From NCBI RefSeq assembly GCF_004331735.1, contig NZ_SJSO01000009.1, positions 1 to 64,000 of the forward strand: 64,000 nt of DNA. The letters are read 5' to 3'. The DNA is from Pedobacter psychrodurus (GTDB lineage Bacteria > Bacteroidota > Bacteroidia > Sphingobacteriales > Sphingobacteriaceae). Each line of letters begins with the position of its first letter. Positions within the stretch are counted from its first letter, which is position 1. Below are positions 9,630-18,904 of this stretch, piece by piece. The notes below the pieces were generated by a model. It had not been told where the DNA came from. It was given only the letters and a program-made list of their open reading frames with translations, and did no database searches. A program made the translations under genes and the position numbers.

Positions 9630-9724
9630 GTCATTTCGAGCGTAGCCGAGAAATCTATAAGTTAGATCTAATAAAAATGATCTTGTAGATTTCTCCATTC
9701 CGTTGCACTCCAGTCGAAATGACG
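9630..9724. repeat. interspersed palindrome, family A, copy 1
   Basis: Begins GTCATTTCGAGCGTAGCCGA, with a middle AGATTTCTCCATTCCG and end CAGTCGAAATGACG. The ends are inverted repeats (CGTCATTTCGA / TCGAAATGACG) and the middle pairs GAGAAATCTA with TAGATTTCTC. It follows the UbiB-like gene. Confidence 0.8.
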
Positions 9725-9741
9725 AACGCACTAATGGAATC

Positions 9742-9854
9742 CGTCATTTCTAGCCCAACCGAGAAATCTGTAAGTTATATTTAATAAAAAATGCCCTTTT
9801 AGATTTCTCCATTCCGTCGCACTGCATCCGATAGCTATCTGATCAGAATGACGA
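9742..9854. repeat. interspersed palindrome, family A, copy 2, interrupted
   Basis: A second, more diverged copy in the same orientation directly after copy 1. Near its right end the expected CCAGTCGAAATGACG is broken by TCCGATAGCTATCTGATC (palindrome 9826-9843), the same core that follows the IS110 gene and interrupts a B-type repeat at 18858. Confidence 0.75.
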
Positions 9855-9861
9855 TGTCTTG

Positions 9862-10218
9862 TTAACTATTTTTCTTAACCACTTTAACCAGATGATCGAT
9901 ATCGAATGGTTTTTCGATGTAATCATCAGCTTTACATTCTTCGGCCTGCTGTGGCAAGTTATTTGACGTTGAGGTTAAAACGGCCGATACATCTTCCGTT
10001 TCAGGGGAAGATTTAAGTTCTTTAATTATTTCTGATCCTTTCTTTCTCCCTTTGATGTGATCGTCCACAATCACTACATCGGGTTCAATTTCATCTATTT
10101 TATCTATAGGCTCGGTTGTTAATGATGCAGTAACATCAAACCCCTCCTCTTCCAATACCTGGTCCATTATATCAAGGATATCTTTATTATCCTGAACAAG
10201 TACAACCTTTTTCTTCAT
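9862..10218 (-). CDS. single-domain response regulator
   Basis: About 118 residues forming one receiver domain: MKKKVVLVQDNKDIL at the N-terminus, the phospho-acceptor Asp in DVVIVDDHIKG, the T/S residue in AVLTSTSNN and the lysine in DDYIEKPFD. There is no output domain, so it should act by protein contact, like CheY-type regulators. A longer frame opens at 10269, but the receiver fold begins at the ATG ending at 10218 and the extra 17 residues are not family-like. No histidine kinase is adjacent. Confidence 0.85.
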   Translation of the reverse strand: MKKKVVLVQDNKDILDIMDQVLEEEGFDVTASLTTEPIDKIDEIEPDVVIVDDHIKGRKKGSEIIKELKSSPETEDVSAVLTSTSNNLPQQAEECKADDYIEKPFDIDHLVKVVKKNS

Positions 10219-10488
10219 AAATAAACAGACTAAAATTCTCCCTAAAGATAAAGAAAAAGAATAATCCAATAATAGATCTTAAAATATTTTACAATTGGGT
10301 AGTAAAAGTTTCAAGTTTTCGTCTTGAATTAATGCCTGTTCGTCGAGTATAATCTATCGATAGTATAAAAACGCAACATTGCCTGCAACGTTTTTCATTT
10401 CACTGCGTCTTATCTACAAAACTACAACAAAAAGACTTAAACATTTAAATAACAATTAATTAACATTTAATTATTAAATAAAAATATT

Positions 10489-11091
10489 ATGAAAACCTCA
10501 ATCAAAACACTAATCGCCACTTCATTAACAGCAATCGTTTTATCGTCGGCTGTATTTACTACAAGCGTTTCTGCAACAGAAAAAGAGCCAGATGCAATTT
10601 TAAAAATATCGGCTTTTAAAAGAATTTCTGTAAAAGGAAATGTAGAAGTAACCATTATCCAACGGAGTAATTCTGGCATTTCTTATACTGATGATAACAT
10701 AGGAACGGCAAAAGTTATGCAGGATGGTGATAATTTAAAAATCACTTCAACCAGTACCGAAAAAGCAAAACTAACCGTTTATGTAAACGATTTTTACAGA
10801 ATTGAAGCTTCAGAAAATGCAATTGTTAAAACTGAAGGAAAAATAAGAACTAAATATCTTCAGATCTTCTTAAAAGGAAATGCGCATGCCGAAATCAATA
10901 CCAGCTCAGAAGGTTTATATACCGTAATTTCTGATCATGCAGATTTAAAATTAAGCGGTTCTACTGATAATCATACTTTAGTAATGGGTAAATCGCAAAA
11001 ATTAACCATCGATAGATTTGCAGCTTTGAAAACCAACATCAGTTCTGTAGAAACTGTTGCTGTTGAAAAAGAAATTGCCGCAATCAAGTAA
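10489..11091 (+). CDS. DUF2807 (GIN domain) exported protein
   Basis: A 200-residue protein with a signal peptide (about 1-29, MKTSIKTLIATSLTAIVLSS to SVSATE). The mature part FKRISVKGNVEVTIIQRSNS opens the GIN/DUF2807 domain, a beta-helix-like fold called the putative auto-transporter adhesin head. Short repeated turns follow (KGNAHAEINTSSEGLYTVIS, DHADLKLSGSTDNHTL). The family is common in Bacteroidota and its function is unknown. It is a single-gene unit with its own terminator at 11110-11150. Confidence 0.85.
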   Translation: MKTSIKTLIATSLTAIVLSSAVFTTSVSATEKEPDAILKISAFKRISVKGNVEVTIIQRSNSGISYTDDNIGTAKVMQDGDNLKITSTSTEKAKLTVYVNDFYRIEASENAIVKTEGKIRTKYLQIFLKGNAHAEINTSSEGLYTVISDHADLKLSGSTDNHTLVMGKSQKLTIDRFAALKTNISSVETVAVEKEIAAIK

Positions 11092-11109
11092 TTATAAAAC
11101 ACACAAATT

Positions 11110-11150
11110 AAACAAGGCTTTTTGATCGGAATCAGAAGGCCTTTTGTTTT
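11110..11150 (+). terminator. terminator of the DUF2807 gene
   Basis: AAACAAGGC pairs with GGCCTTTTGTTT and an inner TTGAT/ATCAG pairing extends the stem; a T-rich end follows. It begins 19 bp after the stop codon. Confidence 0.65.
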
Positions 11151-11218
11151 ATGGAAAATGTAAGATGGACGATGGAATGCACAAAATTAATGATATGCTA
11201 AACCTTCAGCAGTAAATC

Positions 11219-11303
11219 CGTCATCTCGACTGGAACGCAGTGGAATGGAGATATCTATCCAAATAGATTTCTCGACTACGTTGCACTCCGCTCGAAATGA
11301 CGA
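11219..11303. repeat. interspersed palindrome, family A
   Basis: Begins CGTCATCTCGACTGGAACGC, holds the inner pair GAGATATCTA / TAGATTTCTC and ends CTCGAAATGACG. It lies between the convergent genes ending at 11091 and 11318. Confidence 0.8.
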
Positions 11304-11317
11304 CCTCTTACGGATTA

Positions 11318-13744
11318 TTAATGCTGTAGCACCTGGGCAATTTCCTTTTCGATAGATTTGATCTCTTTAGGTTTAAGTTTTTTAGCAACATCGGTCTTGG
11401 TAGCTACTTTATTTTCCAGATATTTTACACCTACCCTTAAAGCTTTTAACCCGGAAACACCTTGAAGTTCATCTAGTTCCAACTGTTCTAAATCGTCGTT
11501 TAAATGACCTTGAACCTGCATGTATTTAATGTACTCCATATATTCTTTGGCTTCTTCCAGATTGAAATAAACCATTGCAATTTTATGGGGCTGGGTTAAA
11601 CGTTCAGTTGTACCTTTAACCAACACTTTATCGATACGTTTTTTAACCACTTCGTAACGAATATTATAAGCACCTTCTACATCAAACCGACGTTCATCAT
11701 TTCTAAAACTAATATCAATCGCATTAGAGTGGATAAAAATCAATTGTGTGGTTTCTAATGCACGAGGCATTTCGCCAATTAATCCTTTAGATAAACGCGC
11801 GATATCGACCATGGAAGTTAATTGCCAAAGGCGGATATTTTTTAGGTACAACAAATCAAATGGTCGCTCAGGTGCAATCTCCTGTCCGATGTAAATATCG
11901 TACTCCACCCCATCGGTTCTGAACTTGGCAAAATAACAAGGGTAAGAAGCCTGTAAATTGACCTGCGACTTCTCGAGGTATTGACTCACTTCTGTGTTGA
12001 TCAACTGCATTGAAACTTCCAACTGCCTGCGGTTTTCAAAACCAGCGCCAGTTTCTGGAACAATTACTTCGAAATAACGATCTACAAACTCAGCTGTTAT
12101 AGGATAGTTCGCTTTTATAATCGATAAGAAAGGATAAACTTCGATTTCTAAAAACTCGTTCAGTTTGTTTTCTTCGTTTGATGAAGCAAAATCACCAATT
12201 CGTTTAATCCAATCTTTACAATTGAACAATAGTTTATTGGTAAGTTCTAAAGAAACATGTTTGCGGATGGCCTTTAAAGCATCAATTAAACTATTTAACT
12301 GTACTTCCATGTCATCTTTTAAAGCTTTATTTCGCTCTATTGTAGAATTACGGATATCAATTGCGCCAAACAGCGGATACATATGTTTAAAGGTGATCGT
12401 TTCAATTTCCTTTAATTTATGGTAACTGTTATTTTGCTGAAGAAAGTGCCAAACAGCTTCGTTAAATTTCCATTGTACTGATGGTTGTAAAGCGGTAAAC
12501 TTATCCATCAGCACTTCGTCCATTTTAGCATCAAATTCTTCGATACTGTATTGGAAAAGCTGACCGATTAAGGGCATAGCCGGACGTAACCTCGATAAAA
12601 GTTTATCATCAACCAATACTTCCTCACTTGAATAAACTTCTAAAACGCCTGCCAACTGGGTATTGTAATACACGGGTAATACCGAATAAGAACAAACTCC
12701 GGCAGCTTTTAAAACCCTTAAAAAAGGATCTTTATCAATCTGATCGTCATTGATTGAGCTTACAAAAATTGCCCTTGGGTTTTCTTTATACTTATCAACC
12801 AACGAATAAAAAACTTCTTCTTCGAGATTGGATGATTTTGCCGAATTAATCAGCATACTTTGTGAAAACTCCTGGTTATCAAAAACAAGCTTGTTGTTAA
12901 CAGTTAAAAAAGGCATTAAGCCAAATTCAAGTTTTCCGTTTCCGCTAAGCGTTTTTAAAGCGTGAATTACATGCGTGTACGCCTCAGTTTGATAATTGTG
13001 ATTAACAAGCGCATCGCGAATACCATCAATGGCATGTTGCAAGGTCACATCTGTTATAGAGATGATGCTGAATCCTTCAAAATGGAAATTTTGTAATGGC
13101 AAATGCTCTACCAGGTATTCCAATTCGGTTTCATCTTGAAAATGCTTGCCCAGTTCTTCAAAATTAAGCTCAGGTAAATCTCCTTTATACACAATATCTA
13201 CAAACTTTGTATCAGTTTGGATATTGTAGTATTGTGTAAGCTTTGTATCTTGATTAATGTGAGCATAAATGATCTCATTTTTCAGTACCGAAGTAAAATT
13301 ATAAAAACGGCCTAAAATAATATTGTAGATAAACTTAAGCTGTTTTTTCTCAATAGGCTCGTTGTCTTTAGTTACCTTATTTTTAGGATCATGATCCTTA
13401 AAAAATTTATAGAATGCATTGGTGCTAAAAAAAATCTGATCTGGGATTGGAGTACTTAATGCCCAAAACAAATCATCTTCATTATCCATTAAAGGGGTTA
13501 GAATAGTGAAAATTAATTCTAAAGTATCTTTATATTGGGATAAATCTTCGGCACTGATGTTGCCAAGCAGCACATCGTCTTTTTCAATTTTTTGAAGTAA
13601 AAACCTGTAAAACTCAGATTTTACCGATTTTTCTGTTTTCAATCTGCCTTTTAAATACTCCACAAGTGGGCGGAAAGACAGAGATGATTCTACCTGGCAA
13701 TGTATACATTCGTTTTTATGTATCTGTATTACATTGGTATTCAT
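11318..13744 (-). CDS. large GAF-domain protein, cytoplasmic, unknown signal
   Basis: An 808-residue protein without signal peptide or membrane helix. A GAF-like domain lies at about 290-405 (AIFVSSINDDQIDKDPFLRV, GVCSYSVLPVYYNTQLAGVL, VYSSEEVLVDDKLL), the usual small-ligand or redox sensing fold. The rest is helical with no catalytic motif that I can identify; no histidine kinase, GGDEF or HD residues are seen. The N-terminus holds a CxxC pair (NECIHCQ), a possible metal or redox site. Large one-GAF proteins of this kind are found in Bacteroidota as uncharacterised genes. It appears to be a single-gene unit. Confidence 0.6.
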   Translation of the reverse strand: MNTNVIQIHKNECIHCQVESSLSFRPLVEYLKGRLKTEKSVKSEFYRFLLQKIEKDDVLLGNISAEDLSQYKDTLELIFTILTPLMDNEDDLFWALSTPIPDQIFFSTNAFYKFFKDHDPKNKVTKDNEPIEKKQLKFIYNIILGRFYNFTSVLKNEIIYAHINQDTKLTQYYNIQTDTKFVDIVYKGDLPELNFEELGKHFQDETELEYLVEHLPLQNFHFEGFSIISITDVTLQHAIDGIRDALVNHNYQTEAYTHVIHALKTLSGNGKLEFGLMPFLTVNNKLVFDNQEFSQSMLINSAKSSNLEEEVFYSLVDKYKENPRAIFVSSINDDQIDKDPFLRVLKAAGVCSYSVLPVYYNTQLAGVLEVYSSEEVLVDDKLLSRLRPAMPLIGQLFQYSIEEFDAKMDEVLMDKFTALQPSVQWKFNEAVWHFLQQNNSYHKLKEIETITFKHMYPLFGAIDIRNSTIERNKALKDDMEVQLNSLIDALKAIRKHVSLELTNKLLFNCKDWIKRIGDFASSNEENKLNEFLEIEVYPFLSIIKANYPITAEFVDRYFEVIVPETGAGFENRRQLEVSMQLINTEVSQYLEKSQVNLQASYPCYFAKFRTDGVEYDIYIGQEIAPERPFDLLYLKNIRLWQLTSMVDIARLSKGLIGEMPRALETTQLIFIHSNAIDISFRNDERRFDVEGAYNIRYEVVKKRIDKVLVKGTTERLTQPHKIAMVYFNLEEAKEYMEYIKYMQVQGHLNDDLEQLELDELQGVSGLKALRVGVKYLENKVATKTDVAKKLKPKEIKSIEKEIAQVLQH

Positions 13745-13884
13745 TGTATAAGTTTGCTATAGTGTAAAATTTATAGTTATCTATTTAATTACTAATTCAT
13801 TGCAAAGATACATACTCCTAAAAACAATGTTCGTCTGCTGAACGTAATACTTGGATATTACATCTATTAATATGTTACACAAAT

Positions 13885-16800
13885 TTAGTACCTAAAATTA
13901 AGTGATACGTATGGATACCAGCCGTCAGACGAGTGCCCCATCACAAATCGCACAACTGTTAGTGATGCTGGAGCAAAGTAAACTCCTCCTCCTATGCCAT
14001 GGTGCCATAATGTAGAGGCTTCTTCTCTTTTCCATACCCTACCTACATCATAAAAACCCAATAAGCCAACTTGTCCCGGTAATACATAACTTACTAAATC
14101 GCCAATTTTAGCACGTAACTCTAAATTATTATAAAACATATGTTCGCCAGCAAACCTAAACTGACGATAGCCTAAAAGGTTGCCTTGTCCACCTAAAAAT
14201 AAAGCCTGATAAAAAGCAGGTTTACCAATGGTTACTCCTCCGCCGAAACGATCGGCCAAAATGAAGTTTTTTCTGCCATCGAGGTTTTTATAAAGCGCTA
14301 TACTCGCGGTAAATTGCCCATAAGAATTAGAATATTTGTTAACGCCTTTATAGCCCAACAGTTTAAAATCTACAAAACTGCCCAATGTTGGTAGTAAATC
14401 ATTATCACGAGTGTTATTGGTGAAATTTACAAATGCGCCTGCGAACATCTTTTCGTTTCGAACGGTAAGCGAATCAGACGAATGCAATAATGATGGGTTT
14501 TCGATAAAACGTCCATCGTTATCTTCTTTATTATATTTATAATATTGGTATGATGGACCTACACTAAAAGTAGATTTGGGATGGCGCCACCTGATTGAGG
14601 CATCAACTTGATAAAGATTGAAACGTGCTCGGTAATACCTGATGTTGTCGTTATCATCGAAAGGTGTTTCATTCCCCAAACCAAAGAAATTCTGTGTGTT
14701 ATTTGGGGCGAAAGCATCGGCTTTTAAAATAAAATCGCCCTTACCTAAAGCTTTTAACCACTCACCTTTATAATTAAATCTAAAAGCTTTGGTCGAAAAC
14801 GAATGCAGAAAGGAAATGGTCTGCGAATTGCCATAAGGTTGTTTTCTGAAACCAGGATTGGTCTGTTTGTACATCAAGCCTAATAAAACACCATCATCAT
14901 TATTGTAACCTGCATTTAGCAACCACGAATTCCGACGGTACATATCTTTTGGGATATAGCTAAAATTCGAAGTATCGTTAGAGATTATTTTTCTGATTTT
15001 ATTGGTATCCTCTCCATTATAAGTTGCCTTATCGGTTCTACCATATAACTTTACAGATCCGTTGCTGTTTACAAAATCGTATACTTTAGTACCCTTGCCA
15101 CCGATAATCCGCAGTTTAATGTTCGAGTTTTTATTGTTCAGGATCAAGCTATCGTTACCATTGTGCATGTACACCCTAATCTCTTTGGTTACTTTGGAAT
15201 CGAATTTTCGATCGAAGAGTTCATCTTTGATATTACCCTCTTTAGAAATTTTATTGATTTTTACGCGTAACCCATCGTTTTCAGCATCGGTAATCTGAAT
15301 CAGTTCATTTTTATTGGTCACCTCGATATCTACAATGCGGTTAAAGAAATGATAATATTGGTTCATTAACTTTGGTAAAGTGGCTATCCTGTTACGCATC
15401 TGTGCTAAAAAAGCATCGTGATGTAATGAGTAACTTGGTTCAGGGAGTTTTTTTAGTGCTTTTTCGAAAACGGCATCGTTATAATTTGCGCAGAAATCTT
15501 TCACAATTTTATCAAATTCTTCTTCGTTGATATTGGCAGTCCAACGGCTGCTGATTTCTCTTCCTTCCCATAAAAACCAATTAATATCTTTTATGCCACG
15601 CTCATAACCCTGCATCATTGGCAATAAGGAAGAAGATTGCGTATAACGCTGTAAAAAACCGTCTGATCTAAAAAATACCTGGTCACGATCTCTTGGCACT
15701 GGCGAGTAAAGCGAACCATCTTTTGTTTTGGTTTCTTTCCAGCGCCATTGGTCTTCATGCCTGTCCCAATCGCCAAGTAACACATCAAATGCCCTTGCTC
15801 TTACCCAGGCAGGTCCGTCTAACCTATTATCATTATCGTCGGTTAGTTTTTTATCCATTTTCGGAGAACTGTCTGACTCCCCTGTTGGCTCTCTTTCTTC
15901 AAACAAACACAAAGTATTGGCAAATGCAGATTCAAATTCGCCAAGATTATCATCAGGCGAAACCCATCCGATAATCGGATTGCTATGTGCAATGCCACCT
16001 GCTTTAGCCAGTTCGGGCACAACCAAAGCCGAAAACGGATGTTGTGCAGACATGTTATCTTTAATAATATCTTTAGCAAAAGTTTCACGCAAGGCAGCGG
16101 GCAAAAGTACCTCAGGATATTTCTCTACACTACGCAATACATATTCTTTGCCGCTTTTATCCTCTAATCGTAAAGAACGTGATTGATTGCCCCCACCGCG
16201 TTGTGTCGCTTTTAAGCCGCCCATCATTTGAGAAACCCTTAGTACAGGAACTTTTGTTCTTGCAGCATATTCTTTACGGTAATTTTCGCCAAAAATAGCA
16301 CGGTGAAAACGGCCAACGCTATCATATTCGGGCTTAATGCGTACAAAAATACTATCAGCAGCGATCGGCTTGTCTCTATTTCTTACCTTTTGAGGGATGG
16401 TTTCGAACTTTTTGATATAACTGTATACCTTTTTAACGCTTGTATCAGAATAAATATAATATTCGTAACGCATATCATTGTTCTTTAACTGATCGGCCAC
16501 TACGTAACCCTGTTGCATTTCGTGAAACAATGAGGTTTTACCTTCTTTATTTGGTGATACTTTTGAGCCCGATCCACTGATGATCTGCAATTGCTTTCCT
16601 TTAATTAACTGTAAACCATGCTCATGACCGGCAACATAAGTTACGTTTGGATAATCACCAAATACACCGGTTACCGATTTAATCATATCCTTATAAGCCG
16701 GATGGTTTAAATCTTCAGGACTTAACATGGTAGAACGGAGTAAAGGATACACAGAGCCCAAAACAGGTAAAGGGATATATAGATTTTTAGCTAAAGATGT

Positions 16801-17487
16801 TAATGGAAAAAGATGGTTCCTTAAATTGAAATAACCTCCATGTGGTCCGTAACTCTGAAATGGATGGTGTGAAGCTAACAGAATAACCTTGTCTTTGTTC
16901 TCTTCGAGCAGTTGTTCCATTTTTACCAAAACCTCATCTTTTGTCCTGCATTCGCATTCGCCATTAGGGTTCGATTTATTGTAAGGAAACAGCCACCATT
17001 CGCTATCGTAGGCAATAATGGTTAATTTATCAGTTAATTTAATTGCAACAGGGTCAGGACATCCATTTTCTGGTATTAACCTCAATAAAGGATCATTCTG
17101 CGCTTTAAGGAAATCATCTTGCGCCTTAATTTTGGCCAAACCCTTAGGGCCTGATTTATCCCAATCGTGGTTGCCGGGAACAAAATAAACCGCAGCGCCC
17201 ATTTTTCGCATGGGCTCAAATTGTGAACGGAGGATTTTTTTAGTTTCCTCTTCTTCTACACTGCCAGGCAAACCCATTCCGGTTGGATAAATATTATCAC
17301 CCAAGTATACAACGGTAGTTTTTTTAGGCAGAATCTGCTTCGCCGCATTTTTTAAATCCTGCATCTGCGCAGGGTTCATTTCGCCGGCATCACCAAAAAG
17401 AATTACACGGTATTTTACATCATCCTGCGCAAAGGCAATGAAGTTGATTAAAAATAAGATGGTAAAAAGGGTAAATCTTTTAATCAT
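13885..17487 (-). CDS. metallophosphoesterase fused to an outer-membrane barrel, with a kinase-loop-like middle
   Basis: A 1200-residue protein with signal peptide (ends IAFAQ). Residues 25-330 are a calcineurin-type metallophosphoesterase with all blocks: FGDAG (31-35), YLGDNIYPTG (61-70), VPGNHDWD (103-110), LLASHHPFQS (about 205) and AGHEHGL (about 280). The middle (about 440-720) contains SLRLEDKSGKEYVLRSVEKY and LLGDWDRHEDQWRW (about 570-584); the latter recalls the D-R-H catalytic loop of FAM20/CotH/PI-kinase-like folds. Residues from about 850 resemble a BamA/TamA or surface-antigen barrel, ending in the aromatic PYVSLNFRY. It would sit in the outer membrane with the enzyme domain in periplasm or outside. 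Substrate unknown. It appears to be transcribed alone. Confidence 0.8.
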   Translation of the reverse strand: MIKRFTLFTILFLINFIAFAQDDVKYRVILFGDAGEMNPAQMQDLKNAAKQILPKKTTVVYLGDNIYPTGMGLPGSVEEEETKKILRSQFEPMRKMGAAVYFVPGNHDWDKSGPKGLAKIKAQDDFLKAQNDPLLRLIPENGCPDPVAIKLTDKLTIIAYDSEWWLFPYNKSNPNGECECRTKDEVLVKMEQLLEENKDKVILLASHHPFQSYGPHGGYFNLRNHLFPLTSLAKNLYIPLPVLGSVYPLLRSTMLSPEDLNHPAYKDMIKSVTGVFGDYPNVTYVAGHEHGLQLIKGKQLQIISGSGSKVSPNKEGKTSLFHEMQQGYVVADQLKNNDMRYEYYIYSDTSVKKVYSYIKKFETIPQKVRNRDKPIAADSIFVRIKPEYDSVGRFHRAIFGENYRKEYAARTKVPVLRVSQMMGGLKATQRGGGNQSRSLRLEDKSGKEYVLRSVEKYPEVLLPAALRETFAKDIIKDNMSAQHPFSALVVPELAKAGGIAHSNPIIGWVSPDDNLGEFESAFANTLCLFEEREPTGESDSSPKMDKKLTDDNDNRLDGPAWVRARAFDVLLGDWDRHEDQWRWKETKTKDGSLYSPVPRDRDQVFFRSDGFLQRYTQSSSLLPMMQGYERGIKDINWFLWEGREISSRWTANINEEEFDKIVKDFCANYNDAVFEKALKKLPEPSYSLHHDAFLAQMRNRIATLPKLMNQYYHFFNRIVDIEVTNKNELIQITDAENDGLRVKINKISKEGNIKDELFDRKFDSKVTKEIRVYMHNGNDSLILNNKNSNIKLRIIGGKGTKVYDFVNSNGSVKLYGRTDKATYNGEDTNKIRKIISNDTSNFSYIPKDMYRRNSWLLNAGYNNDDGVLLGLMYKQTNPGFRKQPYGNSQTISFLHSFSTKAFRFNYKGEWLKALGKGDFILKADAFAPNNTQNFFGLGNETPFDDNDNIRYYRARFNLYQVDASIRWRHPKSTFSVGPSYQYYKYNKEDNDGRFIENPSLLHSSDSLTVRNEKMFAGAFVNFTNNTRDNDLLPTLGSFVDFKLLGYKGVNKYSNSYGQFTASIALYKNLDGRKNFILADRFGGGVTIGKPAFYQALFLGGQGNLLGYRQFRFAGEHMFYNNLELRAKIGDLVSYVLPGQVGLLGFYDVGRVWKREEASTLWHHGIGGGVYFAPASLTVVRFVMGHSSDGWYPYVSLNFRY

Positions 17488-17853
17488 AGACTCAGCGTTT
17501 GTATAAATATAGTTATTTTAAAATTTAATTTGTTTTTTGGCTATTTTTGGGTTGAGAATCTCATTCTCTTTACAATTAAGAAGTTAATACACTAAGCATC
17601 AAACCTTAACTATCTTAATACCTTAATGGTCCTTTCCATTCAAAAGTTTTAGCCTCTTCACCATTAAGAAGTTAAGGACATTAAGTTTTTATCATAATCA
17701 ATCGTCATTTCGAGCGGAGTGCAACACAATCGAGAACCACAAAGTGCTCAGCGAAGCTAAATCTATTATAGATCTCTCCATTTCGCTACGCTTCAGTCGA
17801 GATGACGACCGATTTATTGGATGACGATGGTACGACAGATTTTTCTTTAACCC
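17488..17853. other. intergenic stretch with repeats
   Basis: Holds two TTAAGAAGTTAA-like segments (near 17575 and 17665) and the A-type palindrome at 17703-17810. Upstream sequence of the phosphoesterase gene begins at 17488. No gene was recognised. Confidence 0.5.
17703..17810. repeat. interspersed palindrome, family A
   Basis: Starts CGTCATTTCGAGCGGAGTGC and ends CAGTCGAGATGACGACC. It has a longer middle (CACAAAGTGCTCAGCGAAGC) than the other A copies. Confidence 0.75.
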
Positions 17854-18759
17854 TTACTTCTTCAATTTAAACATTAAAATGTTTCCTGCCGATAATGTAC
17901 CACCCTCATTAGAGATATAAAGGTTCTGATCGCGATCAAATGCAATACCTTCTGGTTGGTTAAAGAAGCTTCCTTTTAGTGGATAAGTTGCTTTAATTTT
18001 AAAATTTGCATCAGTAACCACCAATAGTTTATTCATTGACGAAAGTACATACCACTCATTAGTTGATGGGTTTTTAGCCAATGCAGATGGACGAAACTTG
18101 ATTTTGGCTTCACCCGATAAGTCTGTTATTTCTTTGTAAGGTAAGGCAAACGTTCCACTTGCTGTAAATTTGCCATCAGCATATTTAAAGGCATAAACAT
18201 CGGTCTGGTCGCTTTTATTTTTCTTAATTTCTTTGGTTAAAATATACACCATGCCTGTTTTTTCATCAGCAGCCAAGCCTTCGTATTCAGCTTTAGGAAC
18301 CAGATCTTTGGTTTTAACTACATCTGCAACTTCTGGTTTATTGATTTCGCTAATTGGAAAAGTATGCAGTTCGCCATTACTTTTTAAAACGATTACGGTG
18401 TTATTTAAGATTGCCACATCTTCATAATCGCCTTTACCTCCAAATTTGGTAAATTTCGATTCTTTATCGGTTAAACCCAGGTGAAATAAATCGCCATCTT
18501 CATCCTGTATAGCAAATACTTCTTTCGGGTCGCCGTTATGAAATACAATTCCAGAAATTTCGAAAAGATTTTGTGGCATGTTATATTTTACCGGATTTGC
18601 TAAATCGTAAGGAAGGCTTGATTTTTCGCCTCCGCCTGCAGAAACTGTTTCTGTTGAATCACTATTTTTATCATCGCGGTTAGCATTTACACAGGATATA
18701 CCTAAAAAGGCAACGGCAATTAAAAAGCTGGGGGCTAGGAAGTTTTTATTGTATTTCAT
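17854..18759 (-). CDS. SdiA-regulated domain lipoprotein
   Basis: A 301-residue protein with a lipoprotein signal (LGISC, Cys at about 23). The mature part matches the SdiA-regulated (YjiK-like) beta-propeller family: LFEISGIVFHNGDPKEVFAI near the start, YEGLAADEKTGMVYILTKE in the middle and FNQPEGIAFDRDQNLYISNE near the end. Such propellers are extracytoplasmic and their ligand is unknown. No catalytic residues are known for the family. The gene stands alone between palindromes A and B. Nothing suggests truncation. Confidence 0.85.
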   Translation of the reverse strand: MKYNKNFLAPSFLIAVAFLGISCVNANRDDKNSDSTETVSAGGGEKSSLPYDLANPVKYNMPQNLFEISGIVFHNGDPKEVFAIQDEDGDLFHLGLTDKESKFTKFGGKGDYEDVAILNNTVIVLKSNGELHTFPISEINKPEVADVVKTKDLVPKAEYEGLAADEKTGMVYILTKEIKKNKSDQTDVYAFKYADGKFTASGTFALPYKEITDLSGEAKIKFRPSALAKNPSTNEWYVLSSMNKLLVVTDANFKIKATYPLKGSFFNQPEGIAFDRDQNLYISNEGGTLSAGNILMFKLKK

Positions 18760-18802
18760 AAGGGTAAAATTTAATCTTTAATAACTTTTTTTATTTATCG
18801 TC

Positions 18803-18887
18803 CGTCATTCCCGCGCAGGCGGGAATCGTAATGCAATAGGCTTTAAGATTCCCAATCAACCCGATAGCTATCGGGTTGGGAATGACG
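18803..18887. repeat. interspersed palindrome, family B, with inserted 20-bp palindrome
   Basis: Starts CGTCATTCCCGCGCAGGCGG and ends GTTGGGAATGACG. Compared with the copy at 6387-6456, the loop between CCCAATCAA and GTTGGG carries an extra CCCGATAGCTATCGG, which creates the perfect palindrome AACCCGATAGCTATCGGGTT at 18858-18877. Confidence 0.85.
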
Positions 18888-18904
18888 ACCGTACTAAGCT
18901 GCAT

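Noticed and set aside
15693..16186. Long plus-strand frames inside the phosphoesterase gene
   Set aside because: They are antisense shadows of a gene with clear motifs.
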